This document shows positions 1 to 9,274 of a DNA stretch of 48,831 nt, piece after piece (positions within the stretch are counted from its first letter, which is position 1; each line of letters opens with the position of its first letter). The notes under the pieces were generated by a model that saw nothing but the letters and a program-made list of their open reading frames with translations, was not told where the DNA came from and searched no databases. The position numbers were made by a program, and so were the translations under genes. The stretch is taken from NCBI GenBank assembly GCA_029262875.1, contig JAJCYO010000033.1:1-48831 (forward strand), written 5' to 3'. The DNA is from Flavobacteriales bacterium (lineage in GTDB: Bacteria > Bacteroidota > Bacteroidia > Flavobacteriales_E > Vicingaceae).

Positions 1-495
1 AGAAATAGGTTTCTGATACTGGAAATTAGCCAATACTTCATCAATCGTAAAATCGTTTCCATCAGGGAACCACATCAAATCACCAGCTCCTAAACCAAGG
101 CCAGAACGGTGCGTTAATAAATCTTGAATGTTGTAATTTGCCGTAAGGTAAGGATCGTACATTTTAAACTCAGGCAAGTAATCTACTACTTTATCTGTCC
201 ATTTTAACTTCCCTTCATCTACCAATATACCCAATGCAGTTGCGGTAAAAGATTTACTGTTAGAAGCAATACAAAAGAGCGTATTTTCATCAACTTTTTC
301 TTTCGTTTCAACCGATGTCACTCCATAACCTTTAGAATGAACTACTTTTCCATCTTTAACAACAGCAACAGCTAATCCAGCCTGTGGCATTATCTTCATG
401 GATACTTTTACCAATGAATCTATTTGTTCAGAAGTAATGTTTTGTCCAAAAAGAACTTGAGTACTTAAAAAAAGAAGAACTACTAACTTTTTCAT
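1..495 (-). CDS. Serine beta-lactamase-family hydrolase, N-terminal part
   Basis: Open from an ATG at 495 to the left edge of the window, giving 165 residues; the C-terminal part is missing. Residues 1-18 are a signal peptide (MKKLVVLLFLSTQVLFGQ). The class C beta-lactamase / penicillin-binding-protein fold follows: A40-V45 strand, then the catalytic S78-N-S-K81 motif (SxxK, nucleophile Ser78 and general base Lys81), and the LLTHRSGL segment near 126-133 typical of this family. The YxN and HTG motifs are not both visible before the truncation. Proteins of this family in Bacteroidetes are usually periplasmic D-aminopeptidases, esterases or peptidases rather than true antibiotic-resistance enzymes, so the substrate is unknown. 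It is transcribed alone, with a good -7 element at 517-524. Confidence 0.9.
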   Translation of the reverse strand, partial: MKKLVVLLFLSTQVLFGQNITSEQIDSLVKVSMKIMPQAGLAVAVVKDGKVVHSKGYGVTSVETKEKVDENTLFCIASNSKSFTATALGILVDEGKLKWTDKVVDYLPEFKMYDPYLTANYNIQDLLTHRSGLGLGAGDLMWFPDGNDFTIDEVLANFQYQKPIS

Positions 496-516
496 AATGA
501 TAGGGTTTTAGTCTCG

Positions 517-524
517 CAAAAATA
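517..524 (-). promoter_or_regulatory. -7 promoter element for the beta-lactamase-family gene
   Basis: On the minus strand this reads TATTTTTG, a full match to the Bacteroidetes -7 consensus TAnnTTTG. It leaves a leader of roughly 20 bases before the ATG at 495, so this gene is not leaderless. Confidence 0.5.
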
Positions 525-548
525 AGGTTAAAATGGGAGAGGAGTATA

Positions 549-1571
549 CTATTTAACCTTCTTATTGAAATAGTTTTCAGCACTTTTATAACCGCTGCTT
601 ACCAACATTTCTTTTTGTTGTTTAGAGAGTTTTTTAATCTTTGGTGTAATGCCAACTGAAGAAACAGAAATGGTTCTATTCCAATCATCTTGGGTTAAAT
701 TGTTCCTGTTTAGGTTCTCAATTACCATAACATAAAAAGCAGAGATGTAGTCCATAAAATTTTCTATAGGATATTCTGCTAATCCCATATCATTATTGTC
801 TGCAGCAATTTGTGAATCTGAATCTATTCGTATACCAACTGTCTCATAATTTGGTATTCTAAGCTCCTGATTTAAAGAATCAACGGTAATACTATCAAAT
901 ATATGAATGGGAAAATTCCCAACAATTCCACCATCCACCATTAAATCCAAGTTGTTATTTTCGTTTTGCTCATAATATGTATTACCAATACTATCTATCA
1001 AAACTGCTTGAAAATAGAGTGGAATGGACATCGATATCCGAACAGCATCTTTTACTTTCATTTTTGGGTAGGTATGGCGTGACAAAACGATGAGTTTTTG
1101 TTTGTTTAGGCATGTTGCCGTAATGTACAAGTCTCTATATCCAGCCTGACGCAACTCTTCAAATGTGGTTTCGGTATTTCCTGTTTTTTGATGGATGAGC
1201 TCTCCTATCCATTTTGTAAACTCATCTCCTCTGTACCATCCGTACTTGTTGGTCGTTCGCGCAACACCACCAATAAAGAAGAACCTTCCATCATTAAATT
1301 TTTGAAATTTTGTGTTCGATATAATGGTATCCATTTCGTTAGCAGAATACCCTAAAGAAAACAACAGAGAAGTAATCGCTCCAGCAGATGTTCCACCTAC
1401 TTTTTCTATACCACTGGCAACTCCTTTCTCTTCAAATGATTTTAACACCCCTGCATATGCTATACCTCTAATGCCAGCTCCTTCAAAGACAACATTTTTT
1501 ACTCGTTTCTCTTGCCCGTAAACAGCTGATGTTAAAAGGATGAGTAATACGAGTATAGGCTTTACTTTCAT
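549..1571 (-). CDS. Patatin-like phospholipase, secreted or periplasmic
   Basis: A 340-residue protein with a signal peptide (about residues 1-20, ending VYGQ). It shows the full patatin core: the oxyanion-hole glycine loop G31-A-G-I-R-G36, the nucleophile elbow G60-T-S62-A-G64 and the D213-G-G dyad partner, so Ser62 and Asp213 should form the catalytic dyad. Known family members hydrolyse acyl esters of phospholipids. The surface-located patatin PlpD also has a beta-barrel, but here nothing resembling a barrel follows; the last 110 residues are unassigned. The gene begins 3 bases after the stop of the upstream TPR-SpoIIE phosphatase gene, with no promoter between, so the two are very likely co-transcribed. 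Confidence 0.93.
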   Translation of the reverse strand: MKVKPILVLLILLTSAVYGQEKRVKNVVFEGAGIRGIAYAGVLKSFEEKGVASGIEKVGGTSAGAITSLLFSLGYSANEMDTIISNTKFQKFNDGRFFFIGGVARTTNKYGWYRGDEFTKWIGELIHQKTGNTETTFEELRQAGYRDLYITATCLNKQKLIVLSRHTYPKMKVKDAVRISMSIPLYFQAVLIDSIGNTYYEQNENNNLDLMVDGGIVGNFPIHIFDSITVDSLNQELRIPNYETVGIRIDSDSQIAADNNDMGLAEYPIENFMDYISAFYVMVIENLNRNNLTQDDWNRTISVSSVGITPKIKKLSKQQKEMLVSSGYKSAENYFNKKVK

Positions 1572-1574
1572 AAA

Positions 1575-3542
1575 CTATATTTTCAATCCAATTACACAAA
1601 CATCATCTATCTGTTCAAGGTCTCCTTTCCATGATTCAAAGGTATTATTTAGGGTAGTCTTTTGTTCTTCCATAGTGTTGGCTTGAACAGTCAACAATAG
1701 TTCCCTAAATGCTTTTGCTTTAAACTTCTTGCCCTTTTCTCCACCAAACTGATCGACATAACCATCTGAAAAAATATAAATAGAATCTCCTTCTTGTAAC
1801 TCAAACGTGTGTGTAGTGTAAGGTAGAGGTTGGATAAATTTCCCGATAGGTTGTTTGTCGGCCTTGGTCTCAATAATTTCACCATTTCTAATTATCCACA
1901 ATGGATTATGTGCTCCGGCATATTTTAGTGTAGTTCCTTCCAAACTACACAATGCGATATCCATTCCATCCTTAACTTCTTCGTCAGATTTCTCAAATTC
2001 CTCTACTACAATCTCCCTTGTTTTGTCTAAAATCTGAGCAGGATCTGTTAAATTATGTTCTCTTACACAACGATTTAAAGCATTGTTACAAACAACGGAC
2101 ACCATAGCTCCAGGAACACCATGCCCAGTACAGTCTGCAGCTGCAAACAATACCTTTGCAGATTTGTTTTTGCTTGTTGGTGCTACCGACTCCATCCAAT
2201 AAAAATCACCTGCTACAATATCTTTAGGTTTATAAAGAATAAAAGATGATGGCAAATGTTCTTTTACTATCTTATCAGTAGGAAGGATTGCGTTTTGAAT
2301 TCGTTTAGCGTAAGTAATGGAATCCATAATCTCCTGGTTTTTTTCTCCGAGCTCATGATGTGCTTCTTCAATCACCAATTTCTGTTTTTTCGTTACCCTA
2401 AATCTATTGTACATAAAACCTAAAAAAATGATTAAAAATGCTACTCCAATGTAAAGCGAAAATCGTTGATTTTCTTCCTTCTCAAGTTGAAGGTTATGTT
2501 CAAACTCTCTCCGTTCTTTTTGTTTTTCATATTTATTCGTTAGTTGTTTTTTTAGCGCGAGTTTTTGTGTTTCATTGTTCTTAATCTTGTTATCCAATTC
2601 AACAAATTGTTTATGATAGTTAAAGGCTTTTTCATATTCTTTTTGATAAGCATACAGCACATATAGGTTCTTAAGTATATCACGCTTCGTTTCTGCTATT
2701 TTAAGGGTATTGGCTAATTCCAATCCTTGTTCTAAGTAATTCTTGGCTTCATTAATCTTGTGTTGATCTATGTAAAGCCCTCCAATAAGATTGAAAGTCC
2801 AAGCGATATCTTCATCATTTCCATATGCTTCAAATATTTTTAAGGCCTCAAAAAAGTTATTCAAAGCTGAATCACGGAGCCCCATATGATCTAAGTTCAC
2901 ACCAATGTTATTCAAAGAATAGGCTTTGTATATTGGCGACTCTAACTCTTCCCATAGTGCAATACTTTTGTCATGGTAGAAAAATGACTTTTTATAATTT
3001 TTTTCTAACTCATATTGGTATCCAAGGTTATTATAGGTTATTGCGACTCCCTCTTTATCGTTAATCTTTTTATAAATATCCAATGATTTTAAAAAGAAAT
3101 TTTTGGCCGATTCAGCATCTGATTGTTGTTGGTACGCTGATCCTAAATTATTATAGGTATTGGCCATTCCTGTAGAATCCTTTATCTGTTCACTTAAATC
3201 TATACTCAAGTATAAGTTCTCAATTGCTTTTGATGGAATCCCCTGTATTTTAAACATGTAACCTAAGTTGTTATAGGCTTCAGCTTTATCAGATTTTATG
3301 AGGTATATTTTATCAGGAGATTTTTCATCCTCTAACAGCTTATCACATAATTCTATTAATGGATTCGCGTACTTTTCAATGTCATTTACGTCACATCTAT
3401 TGGAAAGTTCTAACAGCCACACTGATTTTTCATAGTCATCATCACTGTTGGCGATAAGATTATTTAATGAATCTATTGCCGTTGAAGCATAACTATATTG
3501 GAATAGGATGCTAAGTAGTAATATTGAGAATATTTTCTTCAA
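1575..3542 (-). CDS. TPR-repeat membrane protein with SpoIIE/PP2C phosphatase domain
   Basis: 655 residues. Order: signal peptide (1-19), TPR repeats in the periplasm (about 85-320), coiled coil, one membrane helix (about 362-379), a second coiled coil, then a SpoIIE-type PP2C serine/threonine phosphatase (about 435-655). Metal-binding acidic residues are visible: D446 (GDFYW), D470 (AADCTGHG), D525/D528 (KDGMD) and D593 (FSDG). It carries the 12-residue SVAPT insertion after GDFYWME. The start is a TTG at 3542; no ATG precedes the signal peptide. A -7 element (TACCTTTA, 3559-3566) lies upstream, and four bases after it is an in-frame GTA AAA CAT, resembling the ATC AAA CAY of its paralogues; TTG is nevertheless the more conventional start. 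Likely reads an envelope signal and dephosphorylates a cytoplasmic antagonist. First gene of an operon with the patatin gene. Confidence 0.92.
   Translation of the reverse strand: MKKIFSILLLSILFQYSYASTAIDSLNNLIANSDDDYEKSVWLLELSNRCDVNDIEKYANPLIELCDKLLEDEKSPDKIYLIKSDKAEAYNNLGYMFKIQGIPSKAIENLYLSIDLSEQIKDSTGMANTYNNLGSAYQQQSDAESAKNFFLKSLDIYKKINDKEGVAITYNNLGYQYELEKNYKKSFFYHDKSIALWEELESPIYKAYSLNNIGVNLDHMGLRDSALNNFFEALKIFEAYGNDEDIAWTFNLIGGLYIDQHKINEAKNYLEQGLELANTLKIAETKRDILKNLYVLYAYQKEYEKAFNYHKQFVELDNKIKNNETQKLALKKQLTNKYEKQKERREFEHNLQLEKEENQRFSLYIGVAFLIIFLGFMYNRFRVTKKQKLVIEEAHHELGEKNQEIMDSITYAKRIQNAILPTDKIVKEHLPSSFILYKPKDIVAGDFYWMESVAPTSKNKSAKVLFAAADCTGHGVPGAMVSVVCNNALNRCVREHNLTDPAQILDKTREIVVEEFEKSDEEVKDGMDIALCSLEGTTLKYAGAHNPLWIIRNGEIIETKADKQPIGKFIQPLPYTTHTFELQEGDSIYIFSDGYVDQFGGEKGKKFKAKAFRELLLTVQANTMEEQKTTLNNTFESWKGDLEQIDDVCVIGLKI
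2154..2189 (-). repeat. SVAPT in-frame insertion, copy 1
   Basis: Twelve codons (SVAPTSKNKSAK) inserted between the GDFYWME and VLFAAADC strands of the phosphatase domain. Its start is an imperfect palindrome here (GTCGGT-AGC-ACCAAC; one mismatch compared with the other copies). Near-identical in DNA to copies at 36167, 38713 and 41040. Confidence 0.75.
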
Positions 3543-3599
3543 GAAATGTTTTACTTTCTAAAGGTAAGAAATAAAACAAAAGAGAAGCCTTCCATTTTT

Positions 3600-6233
3600 T
3601 TAATAAACAGTTACGTTTGGTAATTCCTCTTTCAGCAACTCAATTACATCTTCTTCTGTATTAAAAATGTATAAACTCTTCAATGATTTTATTTGTTTAA
3701 AGAACTTTACATCTTCTTTTTTGATAAACGACACCGATAAGGATTCTAATACCTTATAGTCTTTCAAACGTTTCCAATCCTTAATTCTACAACCAATAAG
3801 GTTTAAGGTTTGTAATTTATCGAGCGAATTAATGTGCTGTATGCTCTTTAAACCTGTATTGGAAAGATTAAGGTAGTTTAACAGGTTTAAATTAGACAAT
3901 ACCTCTATGTTCTTGATGTTGTTATTTGATACATCTAATTTGCTTAGTTGTGGCATCTCTTTCAAAAAGCCGATGCTCTTAATGTTGTTATTGGATAAAT
4001 AAAGTTCTTTTAGGTTAGGGATTTCTTCTAATCCACCAGTGTTGTAAATTTCATTATTGCTAAGATCTAAGAAGGTAAGCTGATTGAACTTATTGATATT
4101 ATACAAACCTCTTAATTTATTATTCCCAATAGACAAGGAAGTCAATACAGGAAATTTACTTTCATTTTCTCTATTTATTAATACTCCTATGTCTGTTAAT
4201 TGATTAGATGATACATTTAGAGTTTCTAAAGCTGGAAGGATTTCCATGTTATTAAAACTATAATTGACAATGTTCTTAGAATTACTTAATGATAGGTTCG
4301 TTACATTTTTTAAAACTGGAAATTTCCCCGTTCTTAACGTAATGTTATTTAGGCTTAATGTCTCCAACTTAGGAATTTTAGATAGTCTGACAATGTCATT
4401 TAGTAGGTTGCCATCCAAATGTAAACTTCTTAGTTTAGGTAGAACAGGTAGTGATGACAAGCTCTTCAATTGGTTGTTACTTAATACCAATGAATCAAGG
4501 TTTTTAAAGTTCTTTAAAAATGATAGTTTCTTCAATTCGTTAACAGATAAGTCTAAGTGTGTAAGATTGGCATTTGTAGTTAGCGTATCTAAATCATAAA
4601 TGTAATTGTCGTTAAGGTATAATTTTTCAATGTGGGTTAACTCGTTTAGCTCAGCTAATTTCTCTGGATAACTAAAGCTATTGCTACTAATATTTAGCTC
4701 TTTGATATTTGTTAACTCATAAATAGGTTCTAAAGAAGCAATGTAATGTCCTTGAAGGTTAAAGCTATTCAATTGCCCATCTTCATGCAGTTGGTTAATT
4801 TCATTTCGCACACGCTCTCTTCGTACAGAATAAGATCGCCAATCTCCTTCTGAGTCATCCAATAAAAAATCAAAAACTTTACTATCCAATCGATTTGTAT
4901 TTGAAATACGGTTATCCAAACTACTGTATGAATAGGAGTAAACCGAATCCACTTCAAACCCTTCCATATCTCTAATACTGTACATGCCAGCAATATTTCC
5001 TTCTGAAAGACTCAATAAATAAGTCTTATCGTAAGATGATATTTCATCTACTTGCCTTGCACGGTTTAAGTTGAAATCAGATATGATCATATCCCAATCG
5101 AACGCTGAACTTGCTAAGAATACAACAAACAATGAAGCAAAATTGTACCTCGCCAAAAACCATAGTGTTTTGTTTTTGTACAATTTAATAAAGAGAGTCA
5201 CCAAACCAATTAAGGCAAATAAAAGCCAGAAATAAACACCAATTCTTTTATAACTTAATAAGGCATCATCTACATAGATGTTGTTCCTGAGTGTTGTAGA
5301 AACTACCATAAATACATTTTGTACCACCCATAAAAAAGCAAGAATCTTAATCGCATTTTTATTTTTAGAAAAATTAAGTGATCCTCTAAAAAAGTACAAG
5401 AGTATTGAAATTCCTAAAAGGATAGATAGAATAAGCATCCCAACACCTTTGTGTAAAAACTGTTTATGTGTTATCCCTTCAGGCATTCCAGCATCCATAT
5501 AAAGGTAGTTAATGTCCATTACATTAACTAGTATTAGCATAAGGTTCAAGACTGCGAAAAGAAAAATAAAAGCAATGGTTTCATTCCATTTAGGGATTTT
5601 GACTGTTGATTGATTAATGTTAAATGACCAATTCCTTTCCCATTCATCAACCTCTTTAGATCGTTTCTGTTTGAAGATACTGTATGTCAGTATAAACCCA
5701 CCAAGCGTGAAGAATACCCACCCTATACTGATAATCTCTGCAATTTCTTTTGTAAAATTTTCAAACAAGGGATTCATTGCTCTATAGATAAAAAAGAAAG
5801 CAATAATGAATACAACAGGAACCAAGTATTTAAGCAAACGTAAAAAAACCTTTCCTTTACCTTTTTTTCCTGATTCTATCATTTCAATTACCATAAAAGT
5901 GGTCGAAGCTCCAATGTTTACCGCAGATGTTGCAAAATCGACCAGCACATTAGATCTTTTATTGGCGATTACTCCAGGTATAATCATTAAGGATATAATC
6001 GTTGCCCATAAGGATAAATTGGAACCATGAACAACAGCAAAAGAAGCTGTAAAAATAGCTGCAAAGCTCAACATTAAAACACTTTTGTTTTTAAAGACTG
6101 TTTTATCTTGAAAAAAGAAAAGCCCCAATATAGATAGGGTGAAAAGTAGAAAATTTATTCCTACATGTTGCTCATAAAAAAAAATAGTATAAAGTGCCGT
6201 AAGGCAAATAATGGAGACAGTTTTCTTGTTCAT
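3600..6233 (-). CDS. DUF4153/DUF4173-like polytopic membrane protein fused to leucine-rich repeats
   Basis: 877 residues in two halves. Residues 1 to about 395 contain about ten membrane helices and resemble the DUF4153/DUF4173 families, including the HKGVGMLILSILLG segment and the later YKRIGVYFWLLFALIGL segment. The C-terminal half (about 485-870) is a run of around fifteen leucine-rich repeats of the 22-residue bacterial type (LxxLxLSNNxI), closely resembling internalin-like LRRs, so it is probably an exposed binding surface. Between them is a 90-residue linker rich in Ser, Tyr and Asp. The gene is single, divergent from the ABC transporter operon, and starts at the first ATG. Function is unknown; LRR position outside the membrane is an inference. 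Confidence 0.88.
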   Translation of the reverse strand: MNKKTVSIICLTALYTIFFYEQHVGINFLLFTLSILGLFFFQDKTVFKNKSVLMLSFAAIFTASFAVVHGSNLSLWATIISLMIIPGVIANKRSNVLVDFATSAVNIGASTTFMVIEMIESGKKGKGKVFLRLLKYLVPVVFIIAFFFIYRAMNPLFENFTKEIAEIISIGWVFFTLGGFILTYSIFKQKRSKEVDEWERNWSFNINQSTVKIPKWNETIAFIFLFAVLNLMLILVNVMDINYLYMDAGMPEGITHKQFLHKGVGMLILSILLGISILLYFFRGSLNFSKNKNAIKILAFLWVVQNVFMVVSTTLRNNIYVDDALLSYKRIGVYFWLLFALIGLVTLFIKLYKNKTLWFLARYNFASLFVVFLASSAFDWDMIISDFNLNRARQVDEISSYDKTYLLSLSEGNIAGMYSIRDMEGFEVDSVYSYSYSSLDNRISNTNRLDSKVFDFLLDDSEGDWRSYSVRRERVRNEINQLHEDGQLNSFNLQGHYIASLEPIYELTNIKELNISSNSFSYPEKLAELNELTHIEKLYLNDNYIYDLDTLTTNANLTHLDLSVNELKKLSFLKNFKNLDSLVLSNNQLKSLSSLPVLPKLRSLHLDGNLLNDIVRLSKIPKLETLSLNNITLRTGKFPVLKNVTNLSLSNSKNIVNYSFNNMEILPALETLNVSSNQLTDIGVLINRENESKFPVLTSLSIGNNKLRGLYNINKFNQLTFLDLSNNEIYNTGGLEEIPNLKELYLSNNNIKSIGFLKEMPQLSKLDVSNNNIKNIEVLSNLNLLNYLNLSNTGLKSIQHINSLDKLQTLNLIGCRIKDWKRLKDYKVLESLSVSFIKKEDVKFFKQIKSLKSLYIFNTEEDVIELLKEELPNVTVY

Positions 6234-6365
6234 TTTTAACGTTTTGGGTGAGTAATTTGGTGGTATTAACGCATGAAAAAAAATGGTATTGTGCTCATTT
6301 ATAATTTTTTAACAAAAATTAATAACAAATCTTATTAAATGCATTATCAATCTATATGTGTTCTT

Positions 6366-6373
6366 TATATTTA
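6366..6373 (+). promoter_or_regulatory. -7 element of the ABC transporter operon
   Basis: TATATTTA, one mismatch to TAnnTTTG, ends five bases before the ATG at 6379. The transcript would have almost no leader. The position also argues against the upstream ATG at 6358. Confidence 0.45.
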
Positions 6374-6378
6374 ACATC

Positions 6379-7575
6379 ATGAAACAAAATATAGTTGCAG
6401 AAGTTGTCCATTATTTAAAGAATAACAACATTGAAAATGCAAGTAAAAGGTTACTTGATTTGTGTTGGTATTACTTAAGAGAAACGTTAGAGTACGAAGA
6501 GGCGCTACTCATTAGAAAAGAATATAACTTATCTAAAACACTTGGACAAAAAGAAATTGATAAAGCAGACATAGAACTCTTTAGGAATAAATTAGAAAAA
6601 CTACTGGATCAAATCTCTGCACTTGAAATAGAGGAAGAAAAGGTTGAAACAGAGCCATTAATTGTTGTTGATAATTTAGAAAAAACATTTAATCACATTT
6701 CTAAGAAATTTAAATTTGGGCCTGTATCCATTACTATAAACAAAGGAGAAATTGTTGGTGTAGTTGGAGAAAATGGTAATGGAAAAACGACTTTTTTAAG
6801 GTTGCTACAAGAAGAAATCTCTAAGGATGAGGGAGCGCTAACTCACTTCTACAATATAGAAAACTTACCAGCCTCTGAAATTTATAAAAGAAAAAATCGA
6901 ACAGCTTTTATTCCACAACGAATACCGCGGTGGAGGGGAACCTTAATGGAAAACCTGATCTATTTTGCATCTATTCATGGTTATAAAGGAAGTCTCAACG
7001 AAAAAATAGTAAACTACGTCATCCATAGAATGGGGCTTACGGCTTTTACAGGATTAACTTGGAATCAAATATCGACAGGCTATAAATTGAGGTTTGAATT
7101 GGCTAAAATGTTAGTTTGGGAGCCAGATGTGCTCATTCTTGACGAGCCTTTAGCAAATTTAGACATTCAAGCTACACAGAACTTATTAGATGATTTAAAG
7201 TTTTTCTCCAATAGCACCATCCATCCTATAGGCATATTGTTAACCTCTCAGCAATTACACGAGGTTGAACAAGTTTCAGATAAAGTTTTATTCTTAAGAA
7301 ACGGATTACCCGTTTTTTGTGGAAATAAAAAAGATTTTGAAGCAACAAGAAACCAGCGAATCATTGAAATCTCGGTAGATTCCAGGGCAGAAGAAATAGA
7401 TCAGATTTTAGATGGAATGGTAAACCAAATAAGTACGCTAAATAAAATCATTCGTATTTCTTTTCCTAAAGAAATGGCATCAAATAAAGTACTGTCAAAG
7501 CTTCTAAACGCTGGAATTGAATTGACTTATTTTAGGGACATAACAAACAGTACAGTACAACTTTTTAATGATTAG
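6379..7575 (+). CDS. ABC transporter ATP-binding protein with extra helical N-terminal domain
   Basis: 398 residues from the ATG at 6379; an in-frame ATG at 6358 is less likely because a -7 element lies between. Residues about 1-82 form a charged helical domain with no place in a normal ABC ATPase; its pattern (alternating AsxxLLDL, an EEALLIRKEYN helix and a final xLEKLLDQI helix) resembles the small effector-associated domain EAD11. The ABC domain runs from about 95: Walker A G130-ENGNGKTT138, Walker B LILDEP (D255, E256), and a degenerate signature I231-STGY instead of LSGGQ. A C-terminal tail of about 80 residues follows. The gene overlaps the next by 8 bases (ATGATTAG), so it is translationally coupled to the membrane partner. 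Exporter or regulator; substrate unknown. Confidence 0.9.
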   Translation: MKQNIVAEVVHYLKNNNIENASKRLLDLCWYYLRETLEYEEALLIRKEYNLSKTLGQKEIDKADIELFRNKLEKLLDQISALEIEEEKVETEPLIVVDNLEKTFNHISKKFKFGPVSITINKGEIVGVVGENGNGKTTFLRLLQEEISKDEGALTHFYNIENLPASEIYKRKNRTAFIPQRIPRWRGTLMENLIYFASIHGYKGSLNEKIVNYVIHRMGLTAFTGLTWNQISTGYKLRFELAKMLVWEPDVLILDEPLANLDIQATQNLLDDLKFFSNSTIHPIGILLTSQQLHEVEQVSDKVLFLRNGLPVFCGNKKDFEATRNQRIIEISVDSRAEEIDQILDGMVNQISTLNKIIRISFPKEMASNKVLSKLLNAGIELTYFRDITNSTVQLFND

Positions 7576-9268
7576 AAAGATGAAAGTATTAGAAAGCATA
7601 AAGCAATATTTTAATAAGAAGTCTGCGTATTGGGCTGCAAATTATCCTAAAGCATGGTCGTTGGGTTGGTTAACCCAGTTCTCTATTGCGGTAATTATTT
7701 ACCCCATTACATTTCTTGTTTCCATGTTAATTCCAATGAGCCTTGCCGACACTCCAGATGTAAACATGTGGTATAGCTTAGGATACATTCCGGCATCTTT
7801 TTGGGGAATATTCATTATTTACCGATTGATTAAGTACAATTCCGAAAAACTATTTGGAAATAGAAATTGGCTCCACAATTTCTTAGAACTACCAACATAC
7901 ATTCTTCAATTCATTATGCCTCTGGTAATTCCGTTCATCTTAGGCTTTGTAATCATGGTTAGGATCGGTCTATTAATAGATTCTCAGCAACTTAATGATA
8001 GTAAAATTGCGTTTGAAGAGGCACAACCTTTCTTCACTTTTGATTATAGTTCAGGTAATTATGCATTTAGAGATTATGAAAATGATTATTACTTCTACTA
8101 TGAAAATGAATACTCCTATTTACATGAAATGTATCGGTATCACGAGAACGATAAGGCGTATTACAATTACATCGTTTCTGGTTATAACGATAATTACAAT
8201 ATAGAAGAGAGTCAGTACATTTATGAAAACCTTACTGATGAAGATGTCAAAAGAGCAAATGACTCCATTCCACGATATAGAGTCATCATGAGAGATTCTA
8301 TAGGAGGGCATAAGGGTATATTTGAAAATTCCAGACCTAAATTGTATCCTTATTATTTTTATGAATTCCCACCTTATCGTGACCAATATGTTGGTTCCCA
8401 TTTTGAAGGGGAAGATATATTTAGTGTGGACTCGTTAAAGCAAATTTATTTTCATGACCGCTACAAAGATGTCAATTTTGTTAGACAGAAATATAGTAAG
8501 CTGTTGACGCATATGAACAATTTTAAAAAGGGCGACAAAGCAATCTTTAATATTGATGAATTAATGTCTCTCTACAACAATAATGTATACTCTGTAAAAA
8601 AAGAAAGTGCTCTTGCTGAAAAAGTGGGCACATTTGACAGGTTGGTCTCAAACTATAGAAACCAAATAAATTACATCCAAGAATGTAAAGATCGTGATTT
8701 CTTCTTCGTTTATGATGATGGGTTTTATGGCGTCCTTTTCGGCTTTATCTTTGGGTTAGTGCTCGTGTTTAGTTTGTTTAAAAACATGTCGTGGGTGGAG
8801 TTTTTAGTTGGATTGTTTGTCGTTTTCTTAATCCCAATCTTATTGGGAATATTTATGGCCATAACAAAATGGGATGAAGATCAGGTGTTCTTCGCTTTTT
8901 GGTTTTTATTTATTGGACTCACAATATGGTCTTTAATAGAGAGAAGAGGTAAAATTAGAAGAAAAAGAGGGGCTATATTATTTATGATTCCTCACTTATG
9001 CATGGCTTTTGTACCCATTGCTATATTAGTGACGTTGGATGAAATATACAACTTTTGGGAATGGAGTTATTTTGACAAGTACTTAGTTCATACTCCAACA
9101 AGTTATGACCCTAAAAACATGTCTTACAATTATGAGTATCGATATATGAAAGAAGCGTCTGTTAGTACGATGATAACTGTTGGTTATTTGCTGTACATCT
9201 TTATTCTATATCCATTATGGATTAAAGTGGAGTGGTTGAAGTTTTTAGCAAAACCAAAAAAATCATAA
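7568..9268 (+). CDS. Polytopic membrane protein, probable partner of the ABC ATPase
   Basis: 566 residues with about three membrane helices near the N-terminus (about 32-55, 72-88, 108-135), a long extracytoplasmic loop of about 245 residues very rich in Tyr, Asp and Asn, and five or six helices in the C-terminal 180 residues. The topology fits an ABC-2-like permease with a big external domain, but I recognise no family. The start overlaps the ATPase gene by 8 bases; an alternative ATG four codons downstream (7580) would remove the overlap. The tight coupling implies the two proteins form one complex. Confidence 0.85.
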   Translation: MIRKMKVLESIKQYFNKKSAYWAANYPKAWSLGWLTQFSIAVIIYPITFLVSMLIPMSLADTPDVNMWYSLGYIPASFWGIFIIYRLIKYNSEKLFGNRNWLHNFLELPTYILQFIMPLVIPFILGFVIMVRIGLLIDSQQLNDSKIAFEEAQPFFTFDYSSGNYAFRDYENDYYFYYENEYSYLHEMYRYHENDKAYYNYIVSGYNDNYNIEESQYIYENLTDEDVKRANDSIPRYRVIMRDSIGGHKGIFENSRPKLYPYYFYEFPPYRDQYVGSHFEGEDIFSVDSLKQIYFHDRYKDVNFVRQKYSKLLTHMNNFKKGDKAIFNIDELMSLYNNNVYSVKKESALAEKVGTFDRLVSNYRNQINYIQECKDRDFFFVYDDGFYGVLFGFIFGLVLVFSLFKNMSWVEFLVGLFVVFLIPILLGIFMAITKWDEDQVFFAFWFLFIGLTIWSLIERRGKIRRKRGAILFMIPHLCMAFVPIAILVTLDEIYNFWEWSYFDKYLVHTPTSYDPKNMSYNYEYRYMKEASVSTMITVGYLLYIFILYPLWIKVEWLKFLAKPKKS

Positions 9269-9274
9269 CATAAC

